Below, piece after piece: positions 10,872 through 22,520 of a stretch of DNA of 64,000 nucleotides; positions within the stretch are counted from its first letter, which is position 1, and every line of letters starts with the position of its first letter. The translations under genes and the position numbers were made by a program. Below the pieces are notes generated by a model. It was not told the origin of the DNA. It saw only the letters and a list, made by a program, of their open reading frames with translations, and did not search any database. This DNA is from Syncephalastrum monosporum B8922 (Eukaryota; Mucoromycota; Mucoromycetes; Mucorales; Syncephalastraceae), in the NCBI GenBank assembly GCA_000697355.1, contig JNEN01001256.1, forward strand, positions 372,001 to 436,000. The letters run 5' to 3'.

Positions 10872-12265
10872 ATGACACAAACTCACACCCTTTCTGGAAA
10901 GATTGCTGTTATCACGGGCGGCGCGCGTGGTATTGGAAAGATTGTAGCGGCCGCGTTGGTTGCAAATGGAGCCCGGGTCGTCATCGGTGACCTTCTTGTA
11001 CAAGAGGGTGAGGGTACCACACGTGAGCTCAACGAAAGGTAAGGCAGCGCACGAAGAAAAAAAATTGCTTGCCAATGCGAAAGCACGCACAGCGCTGGCT
11101 CCAAGGTGGCTGCTTTCTTGCGGACGGATGTCACAAAGTACAGTGACAACATATCACTGTTCAAGTTGGCCGAGCAAGAATTTGGCGGTGTCGACGTAAG
11201 TCATCCACTGTTTCCAGTGGACTATCACGTTTATATTGACTGTATTATCTAGATCGCCTTCTTGAATGCCGGCGTTGCTAGTCATGCCAACACAATCTTT
11301 GAACCGATGGATGGTAAGGAGATGGACAATAACGTAGGCAGCATGGTGGAAACTGATACACTCGTTTTTTATTCATTTTTGGATAAAGATGACATAGAGG
11401 GGCGTATCATGGACATCAACACAACAGCTGTCATCAAGGGCACCAAGGTGGCAACGCTGCATATGGCAAAGCGCGGTGGAGGTGTCATTATTAGCACAGC
11501 TTCCGTCTCGAGTTTTGCTGTTGTACCGTAAGTGTAATTGGTGCGGGGGGGGGGGTTCATTTTCCACTGGCGCGCTGATATGACCCTTCCGAAGTCCCCT
11601 TTCAGCGTATAACGCCAGCAAGTTTGGTGTTATGGGCTGGACCCGTAGCTTTGAAATGCTACCCGAAGTATGCAATGTCCGGGTCAATTCAAGCAAGTGA
11701 TGAATATCGTAATTTTTCGTTTTGTCTTCAACTGGACTAACATTCACCTATCTAGTTTGTCCATTCTGGGTGGGTAAGTTCATAGCTGATATGCACGGGG
11801 CTATCTGGATAGTTGGACTTATATATTGCGAGCAGAAACGGACATCGTAAACGTTATAGCCAATCGCGAGCGCGCCGACCCTTACGAGAAAGTGATTCAC
11901 GCCGCCCCTCGCGTGCAGTCCCAGACTATCGTGGACGCTGTCATGACGTTGATCACTGAGGAGCATCGTAACTGTAAGTAATGGAAACGAATGGATTTCG
12001 AAGTTACGGATGATATTTACTGTTATGTCTGTAGGTGAAGCCATGCTTTGCCTGCCTAACGGTGTCTACCGTCTCCAGGAAAAGGTTCCTGACTTTCGTA
12101 AGCCAACCATGCAATACAGATGTTTTGTAAGCTCAAATGCATCCATGGTTAGCTGAACTATCCACCGAGAAATATGACGCCGCGTATACAAAATACGCAG
12201 AAGAGGAAGGAATCCAATTTTACAAGGAGCAACTTGAGCAAGCCATGAAACGATACGGGTTCTAA
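10872..12265 (+). CDS. Short-chain dehydrogenase/reductase (SDR)
   Basis: Spliced from about eight exons. The start MTQTHTLSGKIAVITGGARGIG carries the TGxxxGxG dinucleotide-binding motif near residues 15-22. LNAG, a serine-containing strand (ISTASVSSF) and the catalytic YNASK follow in classical SDR order, and the protein ends ...QAMKRYGF. It is predicted to be an NAD(P)-dependent oxidoreductase in the cytosol, of the type containing 15-hydroxyprostaglandin dehydrogenase-like enzymes; the substrate is unknown. One intron (11693-11755) fits only a GC-AG pair (donor GCAAGT): joining there gives VNS-ICPFWV in frame. Another intron contains a G11 run (about 11545-11555). A decayed copy of the whole gene lies at 21.4-22.5 kb in the opposite orientation. 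Confidence 0.85.
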
Positions 12266-13401
12266 CAAATAGAGACCCGCGTCGCGTTCGAAAGTTGTGC
12301 AACCACCTAGAGCAGTGTCTAGCACACAACACTGACTTGAAACGTTTGATGCAATGTCGACTTTAGCATTTTAAAATCTTATGCAAACACATGTGCCGAC
12401 AGACTATCACAGTGCATATGTCTCAATGATTGTATTTACAGTTGTTATAATCGCATAGTGAGTATCAATATATCATGTTCTTTGCAATTCTTTAGCCTGC
12501 TGATTCATATTCCAGATAATGTCGGTATCTTACTAAAAAGATACAAATCAACGTATTGACGAGAGAAAATACATGGTTTGATCTGTTCAACAGCAAGCTC
12601 AGTAATAGAATTCGCTGTAGCCGTATACAGATGATTGATCGGCGCTTCAGGTATACAGTTAAGCCTGTCCACAGCGTCTCTTAGCTTCAAGAGGATTTTT
12701 CGCGTGTTGTAAATCTTGACAAGGTACAGCATAGCTTTCATCTTTCTTTTTGCAAGGCTGTGCTAATAGAAAATCATGCCTTCGACCCTCAGATATTATA
12801 ACTCAAGACACCGTACCAGTTGCTGGGCGCGTACGAATTCTGTTATGATTTGCCCCTGCCGGACGCATTAATATGAAAACATCCGAAAGGCAGCACGTTA
12901 ACACCTGCAAGTAATATCGCTGAAGACGAACGGGACGGTAGCGTGTGTAATTGATAGGTCCAAACGAGAATCTGGGATTCTGCGTTTAGTTTGAAGCAAC
13001 ACGAATTAGACGGGCCTTGCTAATGAATGGATGAACAGATCTATGGTGAAATGGTTGCAAGACAGCGCAAAGCGCCTGTGATCGGGCGGCTTTTTCCATA
13101 ATGGCAAGTGGCTGGCCATATCGTAGAGCATTTCGTAGGGTTTGAGAGTCAAGTCAACGAAAAGAAGAGCAAAGAAGGCAACAGAATATAAGACACACCA
13201 GGAACGCGTCAAATGGCTGAGGCTGGTCCTGAAATGTGGTGATTCTGTGACTGCTTTTGCGTTCCATATACACTTTTTTTGACCCAAATCGACTTGTCAA
13301 TTTCTGTGTCTTCCCTTCTCACTGACGTTCGAAGTGAGTAGCTCATCTTTCCTTTTCACTGTGCGGATTGTGCTAATGCTGCTATTATTCGCTTCAAAGG
13401 A
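12266..13401. other. Intergenic region plus OLA1 leader
   Basis: No recognisable coding sequence. A 78-residue open frame on the minus strand (12505-12741) has no supporting features. The right end holds the OLA1 5' leader with a probable 66-bp intron at 13334-13399 (donor GTGAGT, acceptor AAAG), ending two bases before the ATG. Confidence 0.5.
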
Positions 13402-14684
13402 ATGCCTCCTAAGAAAGCTGTTAAGGAAGAAAAGCTTCTGTTGGGCCGTCCCTCCAACAATCTGAAGATTGGTGTTGTTGGTCTTCCCAACGTTGGCAAG
13501 TCCACTTTCTTCAACGCCTTGACCAACGCCTCCGCTGCTGCTGAGAACTATCCTTTCTGTACCATTGGTAAGAATATATGATTTATGCATACGTTATGGT
13601 CAGAGAGACTTATTTTCGACTTGGTTGTCTTGTTTGCATATAAATGATAGACCCGGAGGAGTCCCGTGTGGCCGTCCCCGATCCCCGGTTTGACTGGCTG
13701 TGCGAGCACTACAAGCCTGCCAAGGAGATCCCTGCTTTCTTGACTGTCATTGATATCGCCGGTCTCGTCAAGGGTGCTGCGGGCGGTGCTGGTCTCGGTA
13801 ACGCTTTCTTGTCCCACATCAAGGCCGTCGATGCCATCTACCACGTCGTTCGTGCCTTCGATGACCCCGACGTCACTCACGTCGAGGGTGACCTTGACCC
13901 CCTTCGCGATGTCGAGATCATCCACGAAGAGCTCCGCCTCAAGGACGAGGAGTTCTTGCACAAGCAATGGACCGAGATGGGTGCTGCTGTCAAGCGTCTC
14001 GGCCACGGTGGTAACGCTACCGACAAGGCCAAGAAGGAGGAGTTCGCTGTCCTCGACAAGGTCTACAACCACGTCAAGGACGGTAAAGAGGTCCGTCACG
14101 GTGTCTGGTCCAACAAGGAAATCGAGGTCATCAACGGCTTCCACCTCATCACCGCCAAGCCCGTCATCTACCTTGCCAACGTCAGCGAGAAGGACTTTAT
14201 CCGCAAGAAGAACAAGTGGCTGCCCAAGATCAAGGCCTGGATCGATGAGCACTCGCCTGGTGATCTCATGATCCCCTACTCCGGTGCGCTTGAGTACCGC
14301 ATCTCGCTCATGGAGACCAAGGAGGAGAAGGAAGCCGAGTGGAAGAACCTCGGTGTCAACTCCATGATGCCCAAGATCATTGTTGCCGGTTACAGCGCAC
14401 TGCAGCTCATCTACTACTTCACGGGTGGTCCCGATGAGGTCCGTGCCTGGACCGTGCGTCGTCTCACCAAAGCCCCCCAGGCTGCTGGTGTCATTCACAC
14501 TGATTTCGAGCGTGGTTTCATCATGGCCGAAGTTATGAAGTATGAAGATCTCAAGGAGTTTGGTTCCGAAGCCCAGGTCAAGGCCAATGGCAAGTACATG
14601 CAGAAGGGCAAGGACTACCAGGTTGAAGATGGTGATATCATCTACTTCAAGTTCAACGTCACTGCCTCCGGCAAGAAGAAATAG
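13402..14684 (+). CDS. OLA1: Obg-like ATPase 1 (YchF/OLA1)
   Basis: Two coding exons (13402-13566 and about 13650-14684) give roughly 400 aa, the normal family length. It has the P-loop GLPNVGKS, switch motif DIAGL and the characteristic [10 protein letters not shown] segment. Where canonical GTPases carry NKxD it has LANVSEKD, which in this family gives ATP preference. The C-terminal TGS domain ([17 protein letters not shown]... to [15 protein letters not shown]) is complete. OLA1 is a cytosolic, ribosome- and stress-associated ATPase. Codon use is strongly biased to C-ending codons compared with neighbours, as expected for a highly expressed gene. A leader intron precedes the ATG. AATAAA at 14805-14810 is a likely polyadenylation signal. 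It is convergent with HSP104, 245 bp away. Confidence 0.96.
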
Positions 14685-14929
14685 ACGCGCCACATCCCCA
14701 TTGTTTATAAATCCCTTTTTACCTCCTTTTTCTTCGTCCTACTTTTTCTTTTTCTTGCACAGCCCTTTTTCTTCATGTATCGCGTTGGTGATTTCGTTTC
14801 CATGAATAAACTTAGAGGAACCTCGCAGGAAGCGGTTTCGGCAAAAGAGAATTAAGAAAAATGCATTATATTTTATATATCGTATTTACAAAAACCATGT
14901 ACAAGTGCTAAACAATGATATAAAGAGCC

Positions 14930-17669
14930 TTAATTCATATCTTCGACCATATCATCTTCATCCATAGGCTCTTCAACTTCATAGTCGCTCTGACTTTCGT
15001 GGTTGCGATCAATGTGCAGCGTGTCGCGAACGACATTAACCTGGGCATCTTCACCGTTGCGGATACCGCCATCAATGATAAGTCGTGCCAGTGGGTTCAG
15101 GAGTTTCTGCTGGATGACACGGTTCAAGGGCCGAGCACCAAAGACCGGTTCGTAGCCATGTACACCCAACCATTCCTTAGCAGCAGGCGAGACAACGAGC
15201 TTGATCTTGCGATCATCGAGACGCTGCTGGACTTCTTTGAGGCGCACATCGACGATATCCGTGATGTTATGCTGGGACAGGCGGTTAAAGATGACAATCT
15301 CGTCGATACGGTTGGTGAATTCAGGGCTGAAGTGCTGACGGACGATCTGCATGATCTGTTCTTTGAGCACCACGTTCTCTTCCATCTGCTTGGCATTGGC
15401 GCCTTGCTCGGCCAACAGGTGGGCGCCCAGATTAGATGTCATGACAATGATGGTGTTGCGGAAATCAATCTTGCGACCCTTGCTGTCGTGGATAAAGCCT
15501 TCGTCAAGCACCTGCAGGAGCACGTTGGCCACATCCTTGTGCGCCTTTTCCAACTCGTCGAGCAGTACCACCGAGTAGGGCTTGCGCCGCACCGACTCGA
15601 ACAAGCCGCCCTCCTCGTGGCCGACATAGCCAGGTGGCGCGCCAATCAGCTTGGCAACGCTGTGTTGCTCCATCAACTCGCTCATGTCGATACGGATCAG
15701 CGCACGCTCGTCGTTGAACAGGAATTCGGCGAGGGTCTTGCACAACAGAGTCTTACCGACACCGGTAGGGCCGAGGAACAGGAAACTAGCCAAGGGCTTG
15801 TGGGGATCTTGCAGTCCGGCCTTCGACAGACGAATGGCATCCGAGACAGCCTTAATGGCAGGGTCCTGGCCGACGACCTTTTGATGCAACTCGGATTCCA
15901 TGTGGAGCAGCTTCTCGCGCTCGCTCTTGGCCAGGTTCTGCACAGGGATGCCCGTCCACCGCGATACGACTTCCATGATCTGCTCGGGGCGGACGAGCTC
16001 GCTGAGGGTGGTTGCTGTCTCGGGTTGGGCTGCCATCTCGGCTAACTTTTGGTTCTTCTCTTCCATGAGGACTGCAATACGTTGCTCGACATCCGGGATG
16101 GCATAGTATTCAATATCGGCCGCGGTGTCCAGATCGTAGCGGTTGCGCGCCTCGAGTGCCTTGCGTCGCAGCTCGTCGAGCTTTTGTTTGCACTCGCGGA
16201 TCTCATCAAGGCGGCCTTTATCCATTTCGTACTTGAGCTTGAGAGGCTTGAGCTGCTCCTGCACCTGAGCCATTTCCTCGCGCACGCGCGCCAGACGCTC
16301 CTGCGACTCCTTGTTGTTCTTTTCCTTGCTGAGCGCCATGGCTTCGATTTCGAGCTGAAAGTGACGGCGCTCGAGCACATCAATCTCCTCGGGTTTGGAA
16401 TCCAGCTGCACACGTGTGTTGGCTGCAGCTTCGTCAATCAGATCGATGGCTTTGTCGGGTAAGAAACGGGTCGTAATGTAGCGGTCAGACAGCTGAGCGG
16501 CAGAGACAAGGGCAGAGTCGGTGATCTTGACGCCGTGGTAGTTTTCGTAGCGCTCTTTAAGACCGCGCAGGATAGAGATCGTCGCGGCTACGGTAGGCTC
16601 ACCCACGTCGACTTTTTGGAAACGGCGCTCAAAGGCTGGATCTTTTTCAATTTCGCGGTACTCTGTAATCGTCGTCGCGCCAATACAGCGGAGCTCGCCA
16701 CGAGCCAACATGGGTTTAAGCAGATTCGCCGCGTCCATGGAACCTTCACCCTTGCCGGCACCAAGTACAGTGTGGATCTCGTCGATAAACAGGATGATCC
16801 CGTCGTTCGATTCCTTGACTTCCTTGAGCACTGCCTTGAGACGCTCTTCAAATTCACCGCGGTATTTGGCACCCGCGATCAGAGCGCCCATATCGAGCGA
16901 GAAAAGCTTGCACTGCAGAGTTTGCGGTACGTCACGCTCCACGATACGTCTTGCCAGACCTTCCACAATGGCGGTTTTGCCCACGCCAGGCTCGCCAATG
17001 AGGACAGGGTTGTTCTTTGTGCGACGTGCAAGCACGCGGATGACACGGCGTATCTCGTCGTCGCGTCCGATGACAGGGTCGAGTTTGCCAGACTGAGCCA
17101 TCTGCGTCAAATCGATGGCGTATTTGCTCAGCGCCTCGTATACTTCTTCGGCATTCTTGCTGTCTACGCGCCGGTTGCCGCGCACTTGTTGTACTGCCGA
17201 TTCGAGTGACTTTTTGGTGATGCCGGCGTCCTTCATAGGCTGGAACGTTTTGGTTTCGTCGGCGAGAGCAAGGATAAGATGATCCACTGAAATGAACGAG
17301 TCCTTTTGGTTCCTAAGATGAAAATAAGTATCTCTGTCTTGTGTATCCTCATTCCGTATATACTTACTTCATATGACTTTGAGCGGCTCGCAAAAGCTTG
17401 CTCATATCTGGTCCAACGGACACCTCGGCTGGTGGTGGATCTTGGGTGGGAAGACTGACCATCATCTTTTTGTAGCCGCGCTCGACTGTCGAGGGCTCTG
17501 CGCCGGCTTTTTCGACAATTGACTTGAAGAGTGACTGGCCGTCAGTTTCGTCAAACAACGCGCACGCGACATGGGCCGGCATTAGCTGAATATGGCCGAA
17601 CTCGCGTGCAAGACTTTGTGCGATGCCGAGTGTCTTTTCGACTTTTTCCGTAAATTCCATTCCTGCCAT
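14930..17669 (-). CDS. HSP104: Hsp104/ClpB-type disaggregase
   Basis: Two exons split by an intron at 17313-17367 encode about 894 aa, as in yeast Hsp104. Order: Clp N-domain ([21 protein letters not shown]), AAA+ domain 1 with Walker [10 protein letters not shown] and Walker B LFIDEIH, a coiled-coil middle domain ([14 protein letters not shown] onward), and AAA+ domain 2 with Walker A GPTGVGKT and Walker [10 protein letters not shown]. The acidic tail [14 protein letters not shown] indicates the cytosolic/nuclear Hsp104 rather than mitochondrial Hsp78, and there is no targeting presequence. With Hsp70/Hsp40 it threads aggregated protein through a hexameric pore and supports thermotolerance. 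A TATA box lies about 75 bp upstream and a palindromic CRE-like site about 210 bp upstream. Confidence 0.97.
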
Positions 17670-17740
17670 GATGTGTTGTAGTGTATGCGAAAAGAGTGAT
17701 GGAAAAGTTGGATATGGGGAAAGTGAAAAAGCAATGACGC

Positions 17741-17750
17741 ATATTTATAT
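17741..17750 (-). promoter_or_regulatory. TATA box of HSP104
   Basis: ATATAAATAT on the minus strand, about 75 bp upstream of the start codon at 17669, at a typical TATA distance. Confidence 0.45.
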
Positions 17751-17878
17751 CATTCGAAAAACCCACGCGCATGCAGAAAAAAATCACGGTACTCTCTCGG
17801 CCAACCAGGAACGCGCCCGCACAGACCGGCACGGACTGGGACGGACTGGCACTGGCTCGAATTCGCTGGAAAATTGTA

Positions 17879-17886
17879 TGACGTCA
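17879..17886. promoter_or_regulatory. CRE-like palindrome upstream of HSP104
   Basis: TGACGTCA is a perfect palindromic cAMP-response/ATF site, the target type of bZIP stress regulators. It lies about 210 bp upstream of the HSP104 start. An exact heat-shock element with 5-bp phasing was not found nearby, although GAATTC and GAA triplets occur at about 17859-17872. Function is inferred from the motif only. Confidence 0.35.
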
Positions 17887-19327
17887 TAATTGAACAGAGG
17901 AGGCCTCTGCTCCATGCTGCAGACACATACAATAGACTACCTAATTTCAACGCGGTAGTGCTCCAAGTGTCCTGTGACAGAGATATAGCATGCGTTCGTC
18001 AAAAAGCAGTATGACAAGCTGGAGGATGTGTGTAAAAACAATGAAGTGAGATAGACTCGTTAAAGCTGACTAGTAATCCTCTTTGTTACTACTGCAATGA
18101 CACACCACCTCAGCCCAGTATCCCCTACGGCTGATGGGCTTGTGTACCTCAATGTAGTCTGTTTACTCACTATGGAGTATTAAGAGATGCTCGAAACAGC
18201 TACGGCATCGTTTGTGTGTCTGCTATCATAACCCGTCGCCCATAGATAGATATAACATATATTTATCAAGGATGCATATGTCATGGTTGAGTTCATTTCC
18301 GATCAGCTTGCTTAAATGGTATCCTTGTTCCTTACTGTAAGTGACAATATCATCATATAACCTCACATTCTATGATCATCAGCAACGTGGGCGGCGTGTA
18401 TGAGCGGCGCGTAAGACATCCAGAAAAATATATGTATAGTCACGTCAACAGCAGTATTCAAGAGGAAGGATTACCAGATTATTGATGCATTAATGCGTCC
18501 CCTATCTGAATACAATATTTACATGAAATCGAGCCTAAAAATTTAATGAGGGTCGTTCACTACAAATTGCTGTATACAGCAGCAAGGCTACACAACTTGT
18601 AATTTTGCAATTATTTTGGGCATGTCAATATTTATGCTCATCATGCAACAGTATCTTTGAAACGAAGCAAAACGAAGTGCAACCCATGAAGTGAAGCGAA
18701 ATGTGACGCGTGCCAAATGTTTCGACTTTCCTTAGAGAACATTTGCAGACCCGACTCCATCGTTGAGCCGCGGATATAACGCATTTCCTACCTATAGGGA
18801 TTAGATACGCCAAGACTTCCACAATCAATACAGATATCCAATGGATAAAAAAAAACCAAAACAAAAAGTGCTCAATATCCTTCTGAACCGACTCCCTCAT
18901 TTGGCCAATCGCCCTCCGTTGTGCTTTTAAATTCCATGTACCATGCTCTGTAATTATCGCTGTAAACCATCTGAGGCAAATTAAATAAATAAGTATTTAG
19001 ACATTACCATCTAGTATTATTTCAGTAGTATGCTGCAGAGAATTATCTCATATTATCTTATCGTACATAGCAGAACCATCTCGTCCATTGACCGGGGAGT
19101 CAGAGTAATAATACAAAGAGGGGTGTCGAATGATCTTAATGTCGGGAGTTCAATTGGAAGATCCAGGCCAAAATGAGCCACAAGCTCCGCATAGCTGTCT
19201 GACGCCAAGCGTTGGACTGTGAAACAATCACTTTCTTTTTTCGGTGTCGATCCTCCTCATCGTTTTCGCTAGCTTTTCTTCCCTGGTCTCTTCCACTTTT
19301 TCTCTCAGACTCATAGCCCATCCAACG

Positions 19328-20934
19328 ATGCTCTCCAAAGCCAACGGTGGCATACGGACACGGGTTGTCATCCTGTTTCTTGTCGCCTACACCGTGCTGC
19401 TGTATATAGTCTTCACATCCATGTCCAAAACATCCGTAGGCATAGTCGTACAAGACAGATACAATAATCCGTCACCGCCCGTTGCCGAAGACGCTTCTCA
19501 GAAACAACAGCCAGAAATTGCCCCACAGGCCCAGGTCGAACAAGAAGAGGCAAATGTCAACGATAACCAGAACAACGAGAGCTCAGAACGGGACCGCTGT
19601 GATACGACCTCGGTGTCTCGCAACGTCGACCCCAACCATACGCAGGCACACTTGAGCTGGTGGCAAAACCTTGACTCAGCGACGATCGACATGTATCGCC
19701 GTGCGTGGCAGTCCTTCCTCGCGAACGACAAGACCAAGATGGTGGGAAAAGGTCGCGGCATTGTTTTTGTTGCCGGTAACCGAGATACGTTCGCTCGTGC
19801 ACTGACCAGCATCAAGCTGTTGCGGCAGTACGGCTGCGCTCTTCCTGTTGAAATATGGCATCTGCCCGACGAACAACCTGATGAAGAACAGGCACGCGAG
19901 CTGCAAGACGTGGGCGCGGTCGCACGCGATCTCGCCGAGCAGTCGCTTCCCCGTCGCATCGATCACCGCCGAGACGCCGACAAGCAGTTCCAAATCAAGG
20001 CTGCATCCATAATCAACTCGGATTTCGAAGAGGTACTCTACCTTGACTCGGACAATGCGCCTTCGCGCGACCCCACCTTCCTCTTCGACTCGCCCAACTA
20101 CAAAAGGACGGGCGCCCTCTTTTGGCCAGACTTTTGGAAAACCCATGCGGAGAACAAGATTTTCGATGTCTTGAATGTGCCTTGCCGTGACGAATGGGAA
20201 CAGGAGGTATGCGCTGCTATCATGTGTGCGTGTATATATTTAGACTAACATGCCCCTCTCCCTCTCTTTCTTTGTCGTTTTCTTTTTCTCTGCACAAATT
20301 GATAGTCGGGCCAGATCGTGGTCGATAAGGCCCGTGCATGGAAGCCACTGCAGCTTGCCTATTTTATGCAGGAGCATAATGACATTTACTTCCAGTTCCT
20401 GAATGGCGACAAGGACACGTTCAAATTTGCGTGGAAGGTATGTGTTTCGTAGTGACGCCATTCTACATTCTATTCACCGTTAGTGTCATATTTCTTTTTC
20501 ATCTTCAGGCGCTGGGCGTTCCGTACCACATGACCGAAACCTTTTTAGGCATGGGAGGAAGTATCGTGGCTGGGAGATTCTGCGGCCATACCATGCTACA
20601 ATATGCAGACGACGATAATGACGAAAATGCGCCGCCCCTATTTGTCCATGCGAACCTGATGAAGATCACGGATAAAAATCATTTTATGGAGCAAGCCGAG
20701 GATGGCCAGACCGTCGAGCGGCCCTGGCATGAAATTAAACGCTACCGCCCGAGTCGCAATGCTGTCTGGCTTCAACCCCAGTTTTACATTGCCCCTGGCG
20801 GCCGCGCATGCATGGATTTCCTCAGCAACGAGGGTGAACCCGAATCGGTGGTCGAGAACTTCGACGATAAATTACAAGCATACCAGTCTCTGTATTTTCA
20901 GGAAGGAGGCATCGGCGGCGAAACACGCTATTAA
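19328..20934 (+). CDS. GT71-type mannosyltransferase (Mnn1/Mnn2-like), type II membrane protein
   Basis: Three exons encode about 477 aa. The N-terminus has a short basic tail and one membrane segment (VVILFLVAYTVLLYIVF, about residues 13-30), followed by an Asn/Gln/Glu-rich stem, as in Golgi type II glycosyltransferases. The catalytic part contains LPVEIWH, the metal-binding DxD in EVLYLDSDNAP, and GALFWPDFW, a pattern typical of the Mannosyl_trans3 (GT71) family. These enzymes add mannose from GDP-mannose to glycoprotein outer chains. I chose the start MLSKANGG because it puts the basic tail directly before the membrane segment; an in-frame ATG at 19244 would add 28 hydrophobic residues. 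Introns follow EWEQE and FKFAWK. The exact linkage formed is unknown. Confidence 0.83.
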
Positions 20935-21392
20935 AGACCATGACACTGGTCGACTACGCATCATTCATTCATTCTATTTGTATTTTTATTTGTTTTGTAT
21001 AAACGTACCCTTTTTCTACTATGATACCGGGAAAATTCGCACACAAGCCTGCTTTTACTTCCTACTTGGCCCTGACAAATATCAAACATGGCCTTATCAT
21101 AACAAACTGCCAGTTGAAGTCGCAACGAGCACGTTGCATTACTGCAGTCTGTTGAGTTTAGTCGAATTAAACTGTGTGAATGCACATAAGATGTTCTATC
21201 AGCATATCTATTTGTATATATATGTACTCACTACTATGTACGATCGACATGACAATGTCGCGACCCAGTGAATTCTGTAAACTCTATTCTGTACTCAATA
21301 GTGACACAAGAAGCACTTTGTTTTCACCATAGAGTTCAACCCTGGTAACTATGCATGCGCGTCTTTCAACGCGAATGTCTGATTATTATTTG
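20935..21392. other. Intergenic region, no gene seen
   Basis: AT-rich spacer after the mannosyltransferase stop codon, extending to the 3' end of the dehydrogenase pseudogene. No coding signal. Confidence 0.5.
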
Positions 21393-22520
21393 TTAAATCT
21401 GACGTTTCATGACCTGCACAATCTCGTTCTTCCATCGCTTGACTCCTTTTTCATGTTATTTCCGAAGGCAGCGTTATATTTCTCGTTGGAGAGTCCAGCT
21501 CTATGAGCTTGAGCTTCAGGAGTCATTCCATGCATTATTGCTCTACGATGGGCTCCTTCGTTTGCCGACGACGGGCGCTGTTAGCCAAAGCGAAGCATGG
21601 TTGTTCACTTGCAGATATTGCAGCTGGGGACAGCCAACTCTATCTGTCTACCTTACCGTGGCCAGACGCTTCCATGGCCAAGGTCATGACAGCTTCCACG
21701 ATAGTCTGAGCTTTGTGACGCAACTTGAATCACTTCGTCCTAGGGCTCGCGCTGCAGTCTGGGCCGGCTACATTATGTAGAAACTAGTAAACAGACATGA
21801 TAGGATACAGTAATCCTAAATTGCGTTGACGTGAACGTTGCAATATAACTTGAGTACCTTTCAAGTCCACAAGTCCAGCCTATGATGCCAAACTTGCTGG
21901 CACTATATGTGAAGAGGCCAGAGAAGTATGTCGGCATGCAAATGAGAGGCGCCTAGTTTATTCAGACTTACGGATTAGGGGCGAAGGCTGAGATGGAAGT
22001 TATTTTAATTATGACACCGTAGCCACGTTTCGCTACATACAGCGTGGCTGTTTTCGTGACGATAGCTGCCGTAATATTATCCATTGTCCCATTCATTGTC
22101 CAATTTCTTATATGCGTTGGCTTGAAAATGATATTCGCATGCGTAACAATGCTAGCATTAAGGAAGCCAGCCTGAAACAGCATTACAGGTTTGGTATACA
22201 CAGAGTGATAGACCGCATTAAGGCATTAAAGATTGCATTGGCATCCCGAACATCTTCCTCAACTAGTCGAGCACAGCACAATTGTTCCTGTTACTTTGTG
22301 ACATCTGTCGACCAGCGTTATATGGCGACGCTTATTTGAAACTGGTTGACAGACATCCCTTTTCCCGTCGGGTATTGTTCTACTTTTGTAAGCCTCAGAC
22401 GGTATCCTCGCCCTCTTCCACGAGCAGCCCAACGATGGGGCCTGTATCTCAATCATAATTAACAGCAGATGTAATAATATTGCCAGAATCACGGACACCG
22501 CCGATGATGACAAGGACATC
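21393..22520 (-). pseudogene. Decayed copy of the short-chain dehydrogenase
   Basis: Fragments in all frames of the minus strand match the intact SDR at 10.9-12.3 kb in the same order. They are: VLVIIGGVRDSG with LLVEEGEDTV (22520-22380), a TDVTK remnant near 22310, AGFLNASIVTHANIIFKP (about 22170), LYVAKRGYGVII (about 22030), YSASKFGIIGWT (about 21890), a QTIVEAVMTL equivalent (about 21690), and LSNEKYNAAF at the 3' end, closing at a stop near 21393. Stop codons and frameshifts separate the pieces, so no product is expected. Spacing between fragments equals exon-intron spacing of the parent, so this is a genomic duplication, not a retrocopy. It lies about 9 kb from the parent and inverted relative to it. 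Confidence 0.8.

Larger units (their letters stand above)
17670..19327. other. Intergenic region with HSP104 promoter
   Basis: The left 300 bp hold the HSP104 promoter elements listed separately. The rest, to about 19240, is AT-rich without recognisable coding content. The segment 19230-19327 is C/T-rich and forms the leader of the mannosyltransferase gene. Confidence 0.5.

Noticed and set aside
12505..12741. 78-residue minus-strand open frame
   Set aside because: No recognisable motif and composition typical of AT-rich spacer.
13548..14693. 381-residue open frame opposite OLA1
   Set aside because: It is the mirror of the strongly codon-biased OLA1 exon; the plus-strand protein is unmistakable.
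14999..16045. 348-residue open frame opposite HSP104
   Set aside because: Same cause: a shadow of a long GC-rich exon with full Hsp104 identity on the other strand.
17850..17875. Possible heat-shock element near HSP104
   Set aside because: GAA and TTC triplets are present but not at the 5-bp phasing needed for Hsf1 trimers.
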